From NCBI GenBank assembly GCA_001818155.1, contig MHJU01000019.1:1-44098 (forward strand): 44,098 nt of DNA, written 5' to 3'. Shown piece after piece: positions 26,954-35,759 of the stretch. The stretch's first letter is position 1. Each line of letters opens with the position of its first letter. The notes below the pieces were generated by a model. It had not been told where the DNA came from, made no database searches, and saw only the letters and a program-made list of their open reading frames with translations. A program made the position numbers and the translations under genes. The stretch comes from Candidatus Jacksonbacteria bacterium RIFCSPLOWO2_02_FULL_44_20. GTDB taxonomy: Bacteria > Patescibacteriota > Patescibacteriia > UBA9629.

Positions 26954-27676
26954 ATGACAATCATTCCCGCGATTGATTTGCTTCGCGGCCAAGCGGTTCG
27001 CTTAAAGCAAGGCGATTACAATCAGAAAACCGTGTATTCAGACGATCCTGTATCAGTGGCAAAAAAATTTGTCTCGCAAGGAGCGCGGTTTTTGCACGTT
27101 GTTGACTTAGACGGTGCGCGGACGGGCAAAATGAAAAATCTGACATTGATTTTAGAAATGCGCAAATGCGCGGCGGTTCCTATGCAAGTTGGCGGCGGTA
27201 TTCGATCCATAGAAAGTGTGGAGTACTTGTTGAAAAGTGGTATTGATAGGGTTGTGCTTGGCACGCGGGTACTTGAAGATACGATATTTTTGCAAAACGC
27301 GATCAAGCAATTTAGTTACGAAAAAATCGCCGTGAGCCTTGATGTTAAAAACGGGACTCCAATGGTAAATGGATGGAGAGAAAAGGGTTTGAAAAGTGTT
27401 GAATCACTGTTGCAGTTTTTTAAGGACGCCGGAGTTTCGTATCTTATTTATACCGATATTGTCCGCGACGGAATGCAAACAGGTCCGAATTTTCAGGCGA
27501 TAAAAAAAATCATCCCCTTCGGATTTCAACTTATCGCTTCAGGCGGAGTGTCGCGTTTGGCAGATGTGGAGAGGCTTGAAGAAATGGGTTTGTATGGATG
27601 TATTGTGGGACGGGCGATGTATGAAGATAAAAATTTTTTAAACAATGCTAACCAAACGAATTATCCCGTGTCTTGA
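26954..27676 (+). CDS. hisA: ProFAR isomerase
   Basis: 'TIIPAIDLLRGQAVRLKQGDY...VGGGIRSIESVEYLL...YTDIVRDGMQTGPN'. Confidence 0.95.
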   Translation: MTIIPAIDLLRGQAVRLKQGDYNQKTVYSDDPVSVAKKFVSQGARFLHVVDLDGARTGKMKNLTLILEMRKCAAVPMQVGGGIRSIESVEYLLKSGIDRVVLGTRVLEDTIFLQNAIKQFSYEKIAVSLDVKNGTPMVNGWREKGLKSVESLLQFFKDAGVSYLIYTDIVRDGMQTGPNFQAIKKIIPFGFQLIASGGVSRLADVERLEEMGLYGCIVGRAMYEDKNFLNNANQTNYPVS

Positions 27677-28400
27677 CATTAAAGACAACCGCATCACAAA
27701 GGGAGTACAATTTAAGGACCACAAAGATATGGGCGATCCGGTAGAACGAGCGCGGTTTTACTATGAACAATGCGCAGACGAGCTGGTGCTCTACGACATC
27801 ATGGCAAGTCCGCAAAAACGCGGACCAAATTTTTCTTTGATAGAACGAGTGGGAAAGAGAATTTTTATTCCCTTTGCGATTGCTGGCGGCGTTCGCTCGG
27901 TTGAAGACGCAAGAAGGGCGCTTAACGCCGGCGCGGATAAAGTTTCTATAAATACGCCGGCGCTTGAGAATCCAGATTTAATCAATAAATTGGCAGAGAA
28001 CTTTGGCTCGCAGTGCGTAGTTATTGGAATTGATGTCAAAGATGGGTGGGTTTATAAAAATACCGGCAGCGCGCGCGAGACACAAAAAACGAAGTGGAGT
28101 GTAATTGATTGGGCAAAAGAAGTAGAACGCCGCGGCGCCGGCGAGATCGTATTGAACACAATGCAAACCGACGGCATGCGGGCGGGGTACGATATAAAAA
28201 CGTGCCGCTCGGTTGCGAAATCAGCGCGCATTCCAGTCATTGCCTCTGGCGGAGCGGGAACACGCGAGCATTTTTTAGACGTGTTTACAAAAACAGAAGT
28301 GAGCGGCGCGCTTGCGGCAACGGTCTTTCATACAAACGCGATTAAAATACCGTCGCTTAAAAAATATCTGCAAAAATGCGGATTGCCTATACGAATATGA
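27645..28400 (+). CDS. hisF: Imidazole glycerol phosphate synthase cyclase subunit
   Basis: 'MLTKRIIPCLDIKDNRITKGVQF...AGGVRSVEDARRALNAGADKVSINT...ASGGAGTREHF'. Confidence 0.96.
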   Translation: MLTKRIIPCLDIKDNRITKGVQFKDHKDMGDPVERARFYYEQCADELVLYDIMASPQKRGPNFSLIERVGKRIFIPFAIAGGVRSVEDARRALNAGADKVSINTPALENPDLINKLAENFGSQCVVIGIDVKDGWVYKNTGSARETQKTKWSVIDWAKEVERRGAGEIVLNTMQTDGMRAGYDIKTCRSVAKSARIPVIASGGAGTREHFLDVFTKTEVSGALAATVFHTNAIKIPSLKKYLQKCGLPIRI

Positions 28401-29008
28401 ATTTAAACTTCAAAAAACAAAACGGGTTAATCCCCGCAATCATCCAAGATGCAAATACTTGCAAAGTGCTTATGCTAGGGTTTATGAATAAGGAAGCCTA
28501 TCAAAAAACGCGTCGCGTAAAACGCGTTACATTTTACAGCAGATCAAAAAAGCGGCTTTGGACAAAAGGAGAAACGAGCGGCAATTATTTAGAAGTCATA
28601 GACATCAAACCCGATTGCGATCGTGACGCGATACTTATTAAAGCGATTCCAAAAGGGCCGACTTGCCACAGTGGCGCGTATTCGTGCTTTGGAGAAGAGT
28701 CCGGAAACAATATTATTTTTTTTGAATCTCTCCGCGCTCTTGTAGAAAAACGTAAACACGACATGCCGCTTGTCCCGTCTGCGGGGGAAGGTTCTTATAC
28801 CGCATCCCTCTTTCGCGCCGGTATTTCCAAAATCGGCGCAAAAGTTACTGAAGAAGCGGAAGAAGTCGCGCGCGCGGCAACAAGCGAGGGGAAAGCGCGA
28901 GTAATAGAAGAAATAAGCGATTTATTGTATCACCTCACTGTTTTAATGGCGGAGACAAAAGTAGACTGGATGGATATAGAGCAGTGTCTTATTCTGCGGA
29001 GAGGTTAG
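28397..29008 (+). CDS. hisIE: Bifunctional phosphoribosyl-AMP cyclohydrolase / phosphoribosyl-ATP pyrophosphatase
   Basis: 'VLMLGFMNKEAYQKT...FYSRSKKRLWTKGETSGN...DCDRDAILI' plus HisE 'TEEAEEVARAA...EEISDLLYHLTVLMAE'; ATGA coupling. Confidence 0.95.
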   Translation: MNLNFKKQNGLIPAIIQDANTCKVLMLGFMNKEAYQKTRRVKRVTFYSRSKKRLWTKGETSGNYLEVIDIKPDCDRDAILIKAIPKGPTCHSGAYSCFGEESGNNIIFFESLRALVEKRKHDMPLVPSAGEGSYTASLFRAGISKIGAKVTEEAEEVARAATSEGKARVIEEISDLLYHLTVLMAETKVDWMDIEQCLILRRG

Positions 29009-29054
29009 CCGTACTTGTTTTTTCCGCTGGTTTTTCTATACTAGAAACCGCATC

Positions 29055-29732
29055 ATGAAAGTTATTTTACAGAAAATCAGCGCGGTAATTTTTGACATGG
29101 ACGGCGTGCTTGTTGACACAGAACGCGCGTGGTTTCAGACAACAAAAGAATGGTTATCCGGCTTAATAGGAAAAGAGTGGGACGAGGAGGAAGAAGCCCG
29201 CATTACAGGAAAAAGCGTGCCTGATATTTATCGTTCTTTGAATGAACTTTATCATTTTTCAATAAGCGGCCAGCAATTTTTTGATAAGTATAATGCGCTC
29301 GCAGAATATGTGTATATGGTGCATGCGGAGCTAAATGGGCATGTCAAAGAAACGCTTGAGGCGATACGCGGTTCTAAAATTCCTATTGCTCTTTCTTCTT
29401 CATCGCCGCATTCATGGATTAACATGATGCTCTCTCGTTTCTCACTTGCGCAGTATTTTTCTGTAGTCGCAAGTTCTGAAGACGTCGGTTTTGTTGGGAA
29501 ACCCGCGCCGGATATTTACCTTTATACAGCGAAACTGTTGAATATAGCTCCAAGAGAATGCGCCGTTATTGAGGACTCAAGAAACGGCGTTCTTTCAGCC
29601 GTATCCGCGGGAATGATCGCAATCGGCTATCGGACGCTGTATAATCCAAACCAAGATTTAAGCAAAGCCCGCGCAATTATCACTGATTTAATGGATATTG
29701 CATCGTATCTTCATGAGAATAACCACACTTGA
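29055..29732 (+). CDS. HAD-superfamily hydrolase (subfamily IA)
   Basis: 'VIFDMDGVLVDTE', 'ALSSSSPHSWI', 'GKPAPDIYLYTAKLLNIAPRECAVIEDSRNGV'. Confidence 0.92.
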   Translation: MKVILQKISAVIFDMDGVLVDTERAWFQTTKEWLSGLIGKEWDEEEEARITGKSVPDIYRSLNELYHFSISGQQFFDKYNALAEYVYMVHAELNGHVKETLEAIRGSKIPIALSSSSPHSWINMMLSRFSLAQYFSVVASSEDVGFVGKPAPDIYLYTAKLLNIAPRECAVIEDSRNGVLSAVSAGMIAIGYRTLYNPNQDLSKARAIITDLMDIASYLHENNHT

Positions 29733-31011
29733 CATTAAACACTACAAAACCATAGAAGACCATCTTGCGATTACATGTTTTTCTGATCTTCAAATTTTAA
29801 TCGGGCCCAATAACGCCGGAAAAACAAATGTTCTGGACGCAATAGAACTTTTCTTCAGCCCTAACCTGAACCCGGAACGATTTTACGATTCTCATTCTAA
29901 TCTTTCAGTATCAATTCTTTTAGATGACGGCGCGGAGCTTGATGTTTCTTATAAAAACGACGAACGGAGCTACTCTTTGTTCGGTTCGCCAGTTTCCGGC
30001 GCCGATGAACGAGTGGCTGTCGCGAGTAAACGGTTTATGCGCGTCCGAACAGAGATTTCAGTGCGCCGGCTCATCACGCACGACCTTCGCGCGTTTGCCG
30101 AGCATAATCGGGAGAAGTATAAAGAATTTTGCGCGACTCTTGAACAATACTTTGAAGACATTGAGCTTTCGGAAAAATTGTTCCTTGACAACGTGCGCAT
30201 GGATCGCCACGATCGCCCGATTGGCCGCCTTGGCGACGGATTCCGGCGGCTCTTTATCATGCTTTTTTACATATTTCATCCGAGTTACGACATCATTCTC
30301 ATTGACGAGGCGGAATTGCATCTTCACCCCACAGTTATCAAGCGATTTCTTAAAATTCTTTCAGACGCGCGTTACGGAAAGCAGATTTTTTTAACAACGC
30401 ACAGTTCTGTTTTTGTTCAGCCATCTACAGTGCCGCATGTGTGGCGCATTTCCCGAGACGAACATCAAAATACGAAAATATACGGGCTCCGAAATTGCGG
30501 CATAGAGTATGAGGGCGATCGGCTCGCGCAGGAGTTGAACGCTGACAACACAGAGATGTTTTTTGCAGATTTAGTATTGCTAGTTGAAGGCGTTTCTGAT
30601 AGGATCCTTCTACGAGGCCTGATTGATCGGTTTTATCTTGGCAAAAGCGACATTAAGGTGATTTATGCAGGAGGAAAAGGGAATATTGATGTTTATGCAA
30701 AGCTCTGCGACGAGTTTCACATTCCCTACCGCATTCTTCTTGATAAAGACGCGCTTCAAGGCGTGTGGTCCGGGCACATCCGTCGCGCGCTTGATGGCCA
30801 TAACGCAGATTCAACAGAGCAAAAAGTGCGGATTCTCAAAGAGCGAGGTATTTATATTTTAGAAGGCGCGCTTGAAAACAGTTATCCGAAAAAGTATCAA
30901 AAAAAAGACACCAAACCCTTGAACGCTCTCTACGCCTCGCAGTTGATAACAAAAGAGGATTTGTCGTCGCCTAAGATGAGGGTGATAAGGGAGGTGGTTG
31001 AAGCTTTGTAA
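29713..31011 (+). CDS. OLD-like AAA ATPase with TOPRIM domain
   Basis: Walker A 'IGPNNAGKTNVLDAIELFF', 'IILIDEAELHLHPTVIKRFLKIL', TOPRIM 'LVLLVEGVSDRILLRGLIDRF...RILLDKDAL'. Confidence 0.85.
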   Translation: MRITTLDIKHYKTIEDHLAITCFSDLQILIGPNNAGKTNVLDAIELFFSPNLNPERFYDSHSNLSVSILLDDGAELDVSYKNDERSYSLFGSPVSGADERVAVASKRFMRVRTEISVRRLITHDLRAFAEHNREKYKEFCATLEQYFEDIELSEKLFLDNVRMDRHDRPIGRLGDGFRRLFIMLFYIFHPSYDIILIDEAELHLHPTVIKRFLKILSDARYGKQIFLTTHSSVFVQPSTVPHVWRISRDEHQNTKIYGLRNCGIEYEGDRLAQELNADNTEMFFADLVLLVEGVSDRILLRGLIDRFYLGKSDIKVIYAGGKGNIDVYAKLCDEFHIPYRILLDKDALQGVWSGHIRRALDGHNADSTEQKVRILKERGIYILEGALENSYPKKYQKKDTKPLNALYASQLITKEDLSSPKMRVIREVVEAL

Positions 31012-31021
31012 AAACATTATT

Positions 31022-31444
31022 ATGAAGCGAAGGAAATTCATTATTTATATCCTATTCTTCAGTATTATTATAGTACTTGGCTTTTTGTTAGAACACTATA
31101 GAATTTTACCGTTATCACGAGTAAGTTCTGTGTTATTTTGTGAAGCTCGAGGCGGAGAATATCAATATGTTTTTGGATATGGAAAGTGGGTTTGTAATTT
31201 CAGGACATCTGATGCACATAAATCCTGTTTTGATGGTGAAGAGTGTGAAGGAGGCTGTTTCGCTACAAGAGAAACAATAAAGGAAATCAATGATGAAGAA
31301 ATGAAAGGGGATGGTAAAGGTTGGGGTGAAATTACTCCTTTCCAATATGTAGGTGAATGCGGTGCATGGAGGTATGCACATAGTGGGTGTTTTCCATTCT
31401 TATCAAATGGTAAAATAATTAATGTAAGCAGTTTTACTTGTTAA
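31022..31444 (+). CDS. Hypothetical membrane-anchored/secreted Cys-rich protein
   Basis: N-terminal TM 'FIIYILFFSIIIVLGFLLEHY' and several Cys. Confidence 0.55.
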   Translation: MKRRKFIIYILFFSIIIVLGFLLEHYRILPLSRVSSVLFCEARGGEYQYVFGYGKWVCNFRTSDAHKSCFDGEECEGGCFATRETIKEINDEEMKGDGKGWGEITPFQYVGECGAWRYAHSGCFPFLSNGKIINVSSFTC

Positions 31445-31731
31445 GTTTTACGTTTTTTAAGATAGTTTCCGCGTTACTTGCGGTAAAAGGGATTATTCCA
31501 AAAACACACAAAGGCGGATTACAGCAATTTTCTCTGCATTTTATAAAATCTGATCTTGTTGATAGAAAGTATGCGAAGATTATGGCGCAACTTATGGAAA
31601 AGCGAGGAGAAGCAGATTATGAATTTTACAGCGTTATAACCCAAAAAGAAGCGCGCGAAGCGATTAAAAATGTTAAAGTATTCAAACAGACTGTAGAAAA
31701 AAGTATCAATATATTGTTTGGCAAAGTGTAA
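31438..31731 (+). pseudogene. HEPN-domain protein, N-terminally truncated
   Basis: 'SALLAVKGIIPKTHKGGLQQFSLHFIKSDLVDRKYAKIMAQLMEKRGEADYEFYSVITQKEAREAIKNVKVFKQTVEKSI' matches the C-terminal part of HEPN (UPF0332-like) proteins; first helix missing. Confidence 0.65.
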
Positions 31732-31735
31732 GAAT

Positions 31736-32755
31736 ATGCGGAAATCAACCATTGTAAAAATTATAGTGACGTTGATTCTTCTTGGCGGAGTCATTGTTGT
31801 TTTTAATCTATATAATGATGGGGATGAAAATGTGCCGGAAAAAAAGTTGCGATCAATAGAAGTTGTCTCCGTAGAACCGGAAAGAGTTGCCCCTGGAACA
31901 GTGAGTGTTATTACTTTTGTGACTAAAGGGTCTGATAAGGCATTATGGTTGAAAGACAACGATTCTATTATATTGCCTAATAAGTATGGATTGTTGGAAG
32001 GAAGCTATTTCACTATACGGCCTAATATGAGTGGAGGGAAAATACTATCAATAGAACGTGGGCAAAAGCCAGGGTATTATATTGTCCAGTACCAATCTCC
32101 AACGAACCCCTTTTTTACTAGTTCTTATCCAGTAAAGATTTCTATTGGTTTGGAACGTTATCGTGGGTATGAACGCCGTGGGCGTGTATTTGTCGCATTA
32201 GAAGATGTAGCTACAGTTACCGTATTAAATCCAAGTGCCGTTGAAGATGTTGATATTACTTTGAAACGAACAGGAGATTTAGGATATACAGGAGGAGGTG
32301 TGAGTTTATATAAAGGAGCGTGCGAAAAAACAGAGGACTGCAAAGCCATGTATAATTTTGTGCCATGGAATACAAAAGACGGCGCGGCGATTCAAGAGCA
32401 AGATGCGGTGCAACTGGAGTGCACAGCCAACCAATGTATTTTGCCAGCTACATACAGAGCAATTGGCGTGTGGTGCAATGCAAAATCACAATGCGATACA
32501 AGACGAATAGTAAAGAAAAATTTAGCAGAATATCCTGAATTGACTTGTGATACTGATAATGAACGTTGTATTGGAGCTGATACTGGTGTTAATTGTATTA
32601 TATTCAATCGCGATCAATTTGTAGGCCCGATTGATATTCCAGCAGTAGAAAGATGCGACATTGGATTATTATGTGATGATGAACGTGGGGCATGTGAGTA
32701 TGATTTTGGCATCTCTGATTATCCTCACAAAGATAGTTTTAAGGTATACGATTGA
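31736..32755 (+). CDS. Hypothetical membrane-anchored extracellular protein, Cys-rich C-terminus
   Basis: N-terminal TM 'IVKIIVTLILLGGVIVVFNLY', multiple Cys pairs. Confidence 0.55.
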   Translation: MRKSTIVKIIVTLILLGGVIVVFNLYNDGDENVPEKKLRSIEVVSVEPERVAPGTVSVITFVTKGSDKALWLKDNDSIILPNKYGLLEGSYFTIRPNMSGGKILSIERGQKPGYYIVQYQSPTNPFFTSSYPVKISIGLERYRGYERRGRVFVALEDVATVTVLNPSAVEDVDITLKRTGDLGYTGGGVSLYKGACEKTEDCKAMYNFVPWNTKDGAAIQEQDAVQLECTANQCILPATYRAIGVWCNAKSQCDTRRIVKKNLAEYPELTCDTDNERCIGADTGVNCIIFNRDQFVGPIDIPAVERCDIGLLCDDERGACEYDFGISDYPHKDSFKVYD

Positions 32756-32820
32756 TAAACTGTGAAATTTTAATAACATGTGCCGAGGCAAAAGTTTTCG
32801 GTTCCATGTTTTACAAAAAT

Positions 32821-33381
32821 ATGACGACATTTTTATACATCATCATCGGCGCCATAGTGCTCATAGTATTATGGCTCGTCGCCGCGTATAACGGCTTGAT
32901 CACAAAGCGAAATCGCGTTGACGAAGGATGGTCGGATATTGAGGTTCAACTCAAACGCCGTCACAGTTTGATTCCGAATTTAGTGGAAACAGTGAAAGGG
33001 TACGCGTCGCACGAAAGCGGCGTGTTTGAAAAAGTAACCGAGGCGCGCTCCAATGCGATTTCCGCCAAAACCCCGCAGGAGCACTTGCAGGCGGAAAATA
33101 TGCTATCAGGAGCTTTGAAAACTTTATTTGCTGTGACAGAGGCTTATCCGGAGTTAAAAGCAAACCAAAATTTTGCAAAACTGCAAGATGAGCTCACCGA
33201 CACCGAAGACAAAATCCAGGCCGCGCGGCGGTTTTACAACGGACAGGTGCGGGACTACACAACCGCGATTCAGCGTGTGCCGACAAACATCGTAGCCAAT
33301 TTTTTTCACTTCACTGCGCGCGAATTTTACGACCTTGACGAAACTCCTGAAGCGCGTGAAGATGTCAAAGTAAAATTTTAA
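32821..33381 (+). CDS. lemA: LemA family protein
   Basis: 'WLVAAYNGLITKRNRVDEGWSDIEVQLKRRHSLIPNLVETVKGYASHE...FAKLQDELTDTEDKIQAARRFYNGQVRDYTTAIQRVPTNIVA'. Confidence 0.96.
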   Translation: MTTFLYIIIGAIVLIVLWLVAAYNGLITKRNRVDEGWSDIEVQLKRRHSLIPNLVETVKGYASHESGVFEKVTEARSNAISAKTPQEHLQAENMLSGALKTLFAVTEAYPELKANQNFAKLQDELTDTEDKIQAARRFYNGQVRDYTTAIQRVPTNIVANFFHFTAREFYDLDETPEAREDVKVKF

Positions 33382-33390
33382 TCGCTCGCT

Positions 33391-33519
33391 ATGGAACCAT
33401 TCGGCATCCCAAAATGGCTCACCACACTTTTTTTTGTGATGGGCGTACTCATTATTGTGCCTATCGTGTATTTTATTCTCTTTATGATTTTTGTTGCGTC
33501 AGACACTAAAGGCGTGTAA
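33391..33519 (+). CDS. 42-aa single-pass membrane small protein between lemA and htpX
   Basis: MEPFGIPKWLTTLFFVMGVLIIVPIVYFILFMIFVASDTKGV; fits exactly between flanking genes; below ORF-track cutoff. Confidence 0.6.
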   Translation: MEPFGIPKWLTTLFFVMGVLIIVPIVYFILFMIFVASDTKGV

Positions 33520-33522
33520 TTT

Positions 33523-34413
33523 ATGTACAAACCAATTGTTGTCAACAAACGCAAAACATGGAGTTTAATCACTGTGTTTCTGATTTTTATAATCGGGCTT
33601 GGGTGGCTGTTTTCGCGCGTTTACCCGGAATATTCTTTTATTCTGCCCGTGGCGGTAATTTTTTCAGTGATCTCAAGCTGGATAAGTTACTTTTATTCCG
33701 ACAAAATCGTGCTTGCCATTTCGCGCGCGAAAGAAATTAAAAAGCAAGACAACCCTTACCTGTATCGCATGGTAGAAAATTTGTGCATTACTTCCGGCTT
33801 GCCAGCGCCTCGCGTTTACATTATAGACGATACCGCTATGAACGCGTTTGCAACCGGCCGCGATCCTAAACACGCAACAGTCGCCTTTACTAAAGGAATT
33901 ATAGATCGTTTAGAAAATGAGGAGCTGGAAGGCGTTGTAGCGCACGAGCTTTCGCATATTAAAAATTATGATACGCGATTGCAGACGATTGTCGTAACGT
34001 TGGTCGGAGTAGTTGTATTGATGTCTGATTTTTTCTTGCGCATGACATGGTTTGGGCATCGTCGGCGGGATTCTGATCGCGGTGGCGGCCAACTACAGGC
34101 AATTTTTATGATTCTCGCGCTTATTCTTGCTATTCTCGCGCCTCTTGCGGCGATACTCATTCAACTTGCAATCTCCCGCAAGCGTGAATTTTTGGCAGAC
34201 GCCGAGGGTGCGCTTCTTACCAGATATCCTGACGGGCTTGCGCGAGCGCTTGAAAAAATTTCCCATGATGCTGAACCATTAGAAGTTGCAAATAAAGCAA
34301 CAGCGCATCTGTATTTCGCAAACCCGTTAAAAGGCGGTGTTGTTTCTAAACTATTTTCCACACACCCGCCAATTGAGGAGCGAGTGCGGGCGCTTCGGGG
34401 GATGACGAGGTAA
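33523..34413 (+). CDS. htpX: HtpX-like M48 zinc metalloprotease
   Basis: 'VVAHELSHIKNYDTRLQTIV', 'FSTHPPIEERVRAL', multiple TM. Confidence 0.95.
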   Translation: MYKPIVVNKRKTWSLITVFLIFIIGLGWLFSRVYPEYSFILPVAVIFSVISSWISYFYSDKIVLAISRAKEIKKQDNPYLYRMVENLCITSGLPAPRVYIIDDTAMNAFATGRDPKHATVAFTKGIIDRLENEELEGVVAHELSHIKNYDTRLQTIVVTLVGVVVLMSDFFLRMTWFGHRRRDSDRGGGQLQAIFMILALILAILAPLAAILIQLAISRKREFLADAEGALLTRYPDGLARALEKISHDAEPLEVANKATAHLYFANPLKGGVVSKLFSTHPPIEERVRALRGMTR

Positions 34414-35749
34414 AATTTGTGGCTCTTAGTTTCAAAAGCTCTTCTCTCGCGACTTTGCGATCATCCCACATAATAAGCCCATCTTTAACCGCCATCGCTT
34501 CTTCACAGCCCTTGCCTGTTAAGGCAATCGTGCCGCCGTCGCATGAAAGCGCGACGGCTTTTTTAATTGCTTCGCGGCGGTCAAGAATTTTCCAATAATT
34601 GCGATTGATCGCGCGAGACGGATCCGTCTTCATCCCTTCTTCAAGTTGATCCATAATTTCCTCCGGGTCATCATCATAAGGATCTTCGTTTGTGAAGATG
34701 ACATATTTTGCGTGCTGTGAAGCAAGTTTGCCTAAGATTGGGCGTTTTGCTTTGTCTCGTCCTCCTCCGCAAGCGCCAAGAACAGCGACTAAAACAGGCT
34801 TCTCTCCGTTTCCATGCAATTCTCTGATCGTCTTGTAAACCGCGCTAAGCGCCGCCGGATCATGCGCGTAATCAACTACGATCGTTATATTGCGAATGGA
34901 ATTGCGTATAATTTCCATCCGTCCCGGAAGCGGTTCAAATGAGGAGACCGCGCCTTGTATCACTTCCATCTGAACTCCAAGCGAAAGCGCCGCGGAAATC
35001 GCCGCCGCCGAGTTGTAGACGTTAAAAAGCCCGAGCAGTTTTGTAGTGAAAACATATTTTTTTCCATCAAATTCTGCCTCAAATTCCGAACCTTGCTCTG
35101 ATAAATGATATTCTCTTATCTGCAAAATCTTCAACTCTGAACCGTAGTTTTGAGTTTTGAGTTTTGAGTTTTGAGTTTTATACACCCATTTCTCTCCAGC
35201 CTTAAACTTCAAAAAATACTCTGCCGCAGAGTCGTCTCCGTTTACAACGCTCCCTCCTCGCTCGTTTAGCGTAGAAAATAACTTACCCTTGGCTTCCCGG
35301 TACTTTTCAAACGAACCGTGGGACTCAATATGCTCTGGCGTGAGATTCGTGAAAACAGCGACGCTATAGCGAATTCCAAAATGGCGATACTGCTTAATGC
35401 CCTCGGAAGTAGTTTCAACAACCGCGTGCGTGCAACCCTCGGAAACCATCTCGCGCAAAAGCCGTTGTAATCCAAACCGCCCCTGCATGCCCTGTTTTGT
35501 GCGATTGCTCCAAACACGATCTCCTATTTTGAAGTTGATCGTCGTCGTAAGCCCGGTCTTATATCCTGTGGCTGATAGAATATGCGCGATCAAGTTGCAG
35601 ACAGTCGTTTTTCCGTTTGTGCCTGTAACACCGATAACAGTGAGACGGCGCGATGGGAAGCGGTACCATAAATTAGCCAAGACAGCTAATAATAGATGAT
35701 AGAGCGCAATAAATGATTCAGGTAAATGAGAACGGATAAACTGTTTCAT
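34346..35749 (-). CDS. murE: UDP-N-acetylmuramyl-tripeptide synthetase
   Basis: 'VIGVTGTNGKTTVCNLIAHIL', 'FTNLTPEHIESHGSFEKYREAKGKLF', 'VDYAHDPAALSAVYKTI', 'TNEDPYDDDPEEIMDQL'. Confidence 0.93.
   Translation of the reverse strand: MKQFIRSHLPESFIALYHLLLAVLANLWYRFPSRRLTVIGVTGTNGKTTVCNLIAHILSATGYKTGLTTTINFKIGDRVWSNRTKQGMQGRFGLQRLLREMVSEGCTHAVVETTSEGIKQYRHFGIRYSVAVFTNLTPEHIESHGSFEKYREAKGKLFSTLNERGGSVVNGDDSAAEYFLKFKAGEKWVYKTQNSKLKTQNYGSELKILQIREYHLSEQGSEFEAEFDGKKYVFTTKLLGLFNVYNSAAAISAALSLGVQMEVIQGAVSSFEPLPGRMEIIRNSIRNITIVVDYAHDPAALSAVYKTIRELHGNGEKPVLVAVLGACGGGRDKAKRPILGKLASQHAKYVIFTNEDPYDDDPEEIMDQLEEGMKTDPSRAINRNYWKILDRREAIKKAVALSCDGGTIALTGKGCEEAMAVKDGLIMWDDRKVAREELLKLRATNFTSSSPEAPALAPQLAGVWKIV
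35146..35180 (-). repeat. Heptamer tandem repeat (AGTTTTG)x5
   Basis: AGTTTTGAGTTTTGAGTTTTGAGTTTTGAGTTTTA inside murE. Confidence 0.9.
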
Positions 35750-35759
35750 ATTTAAGAAG

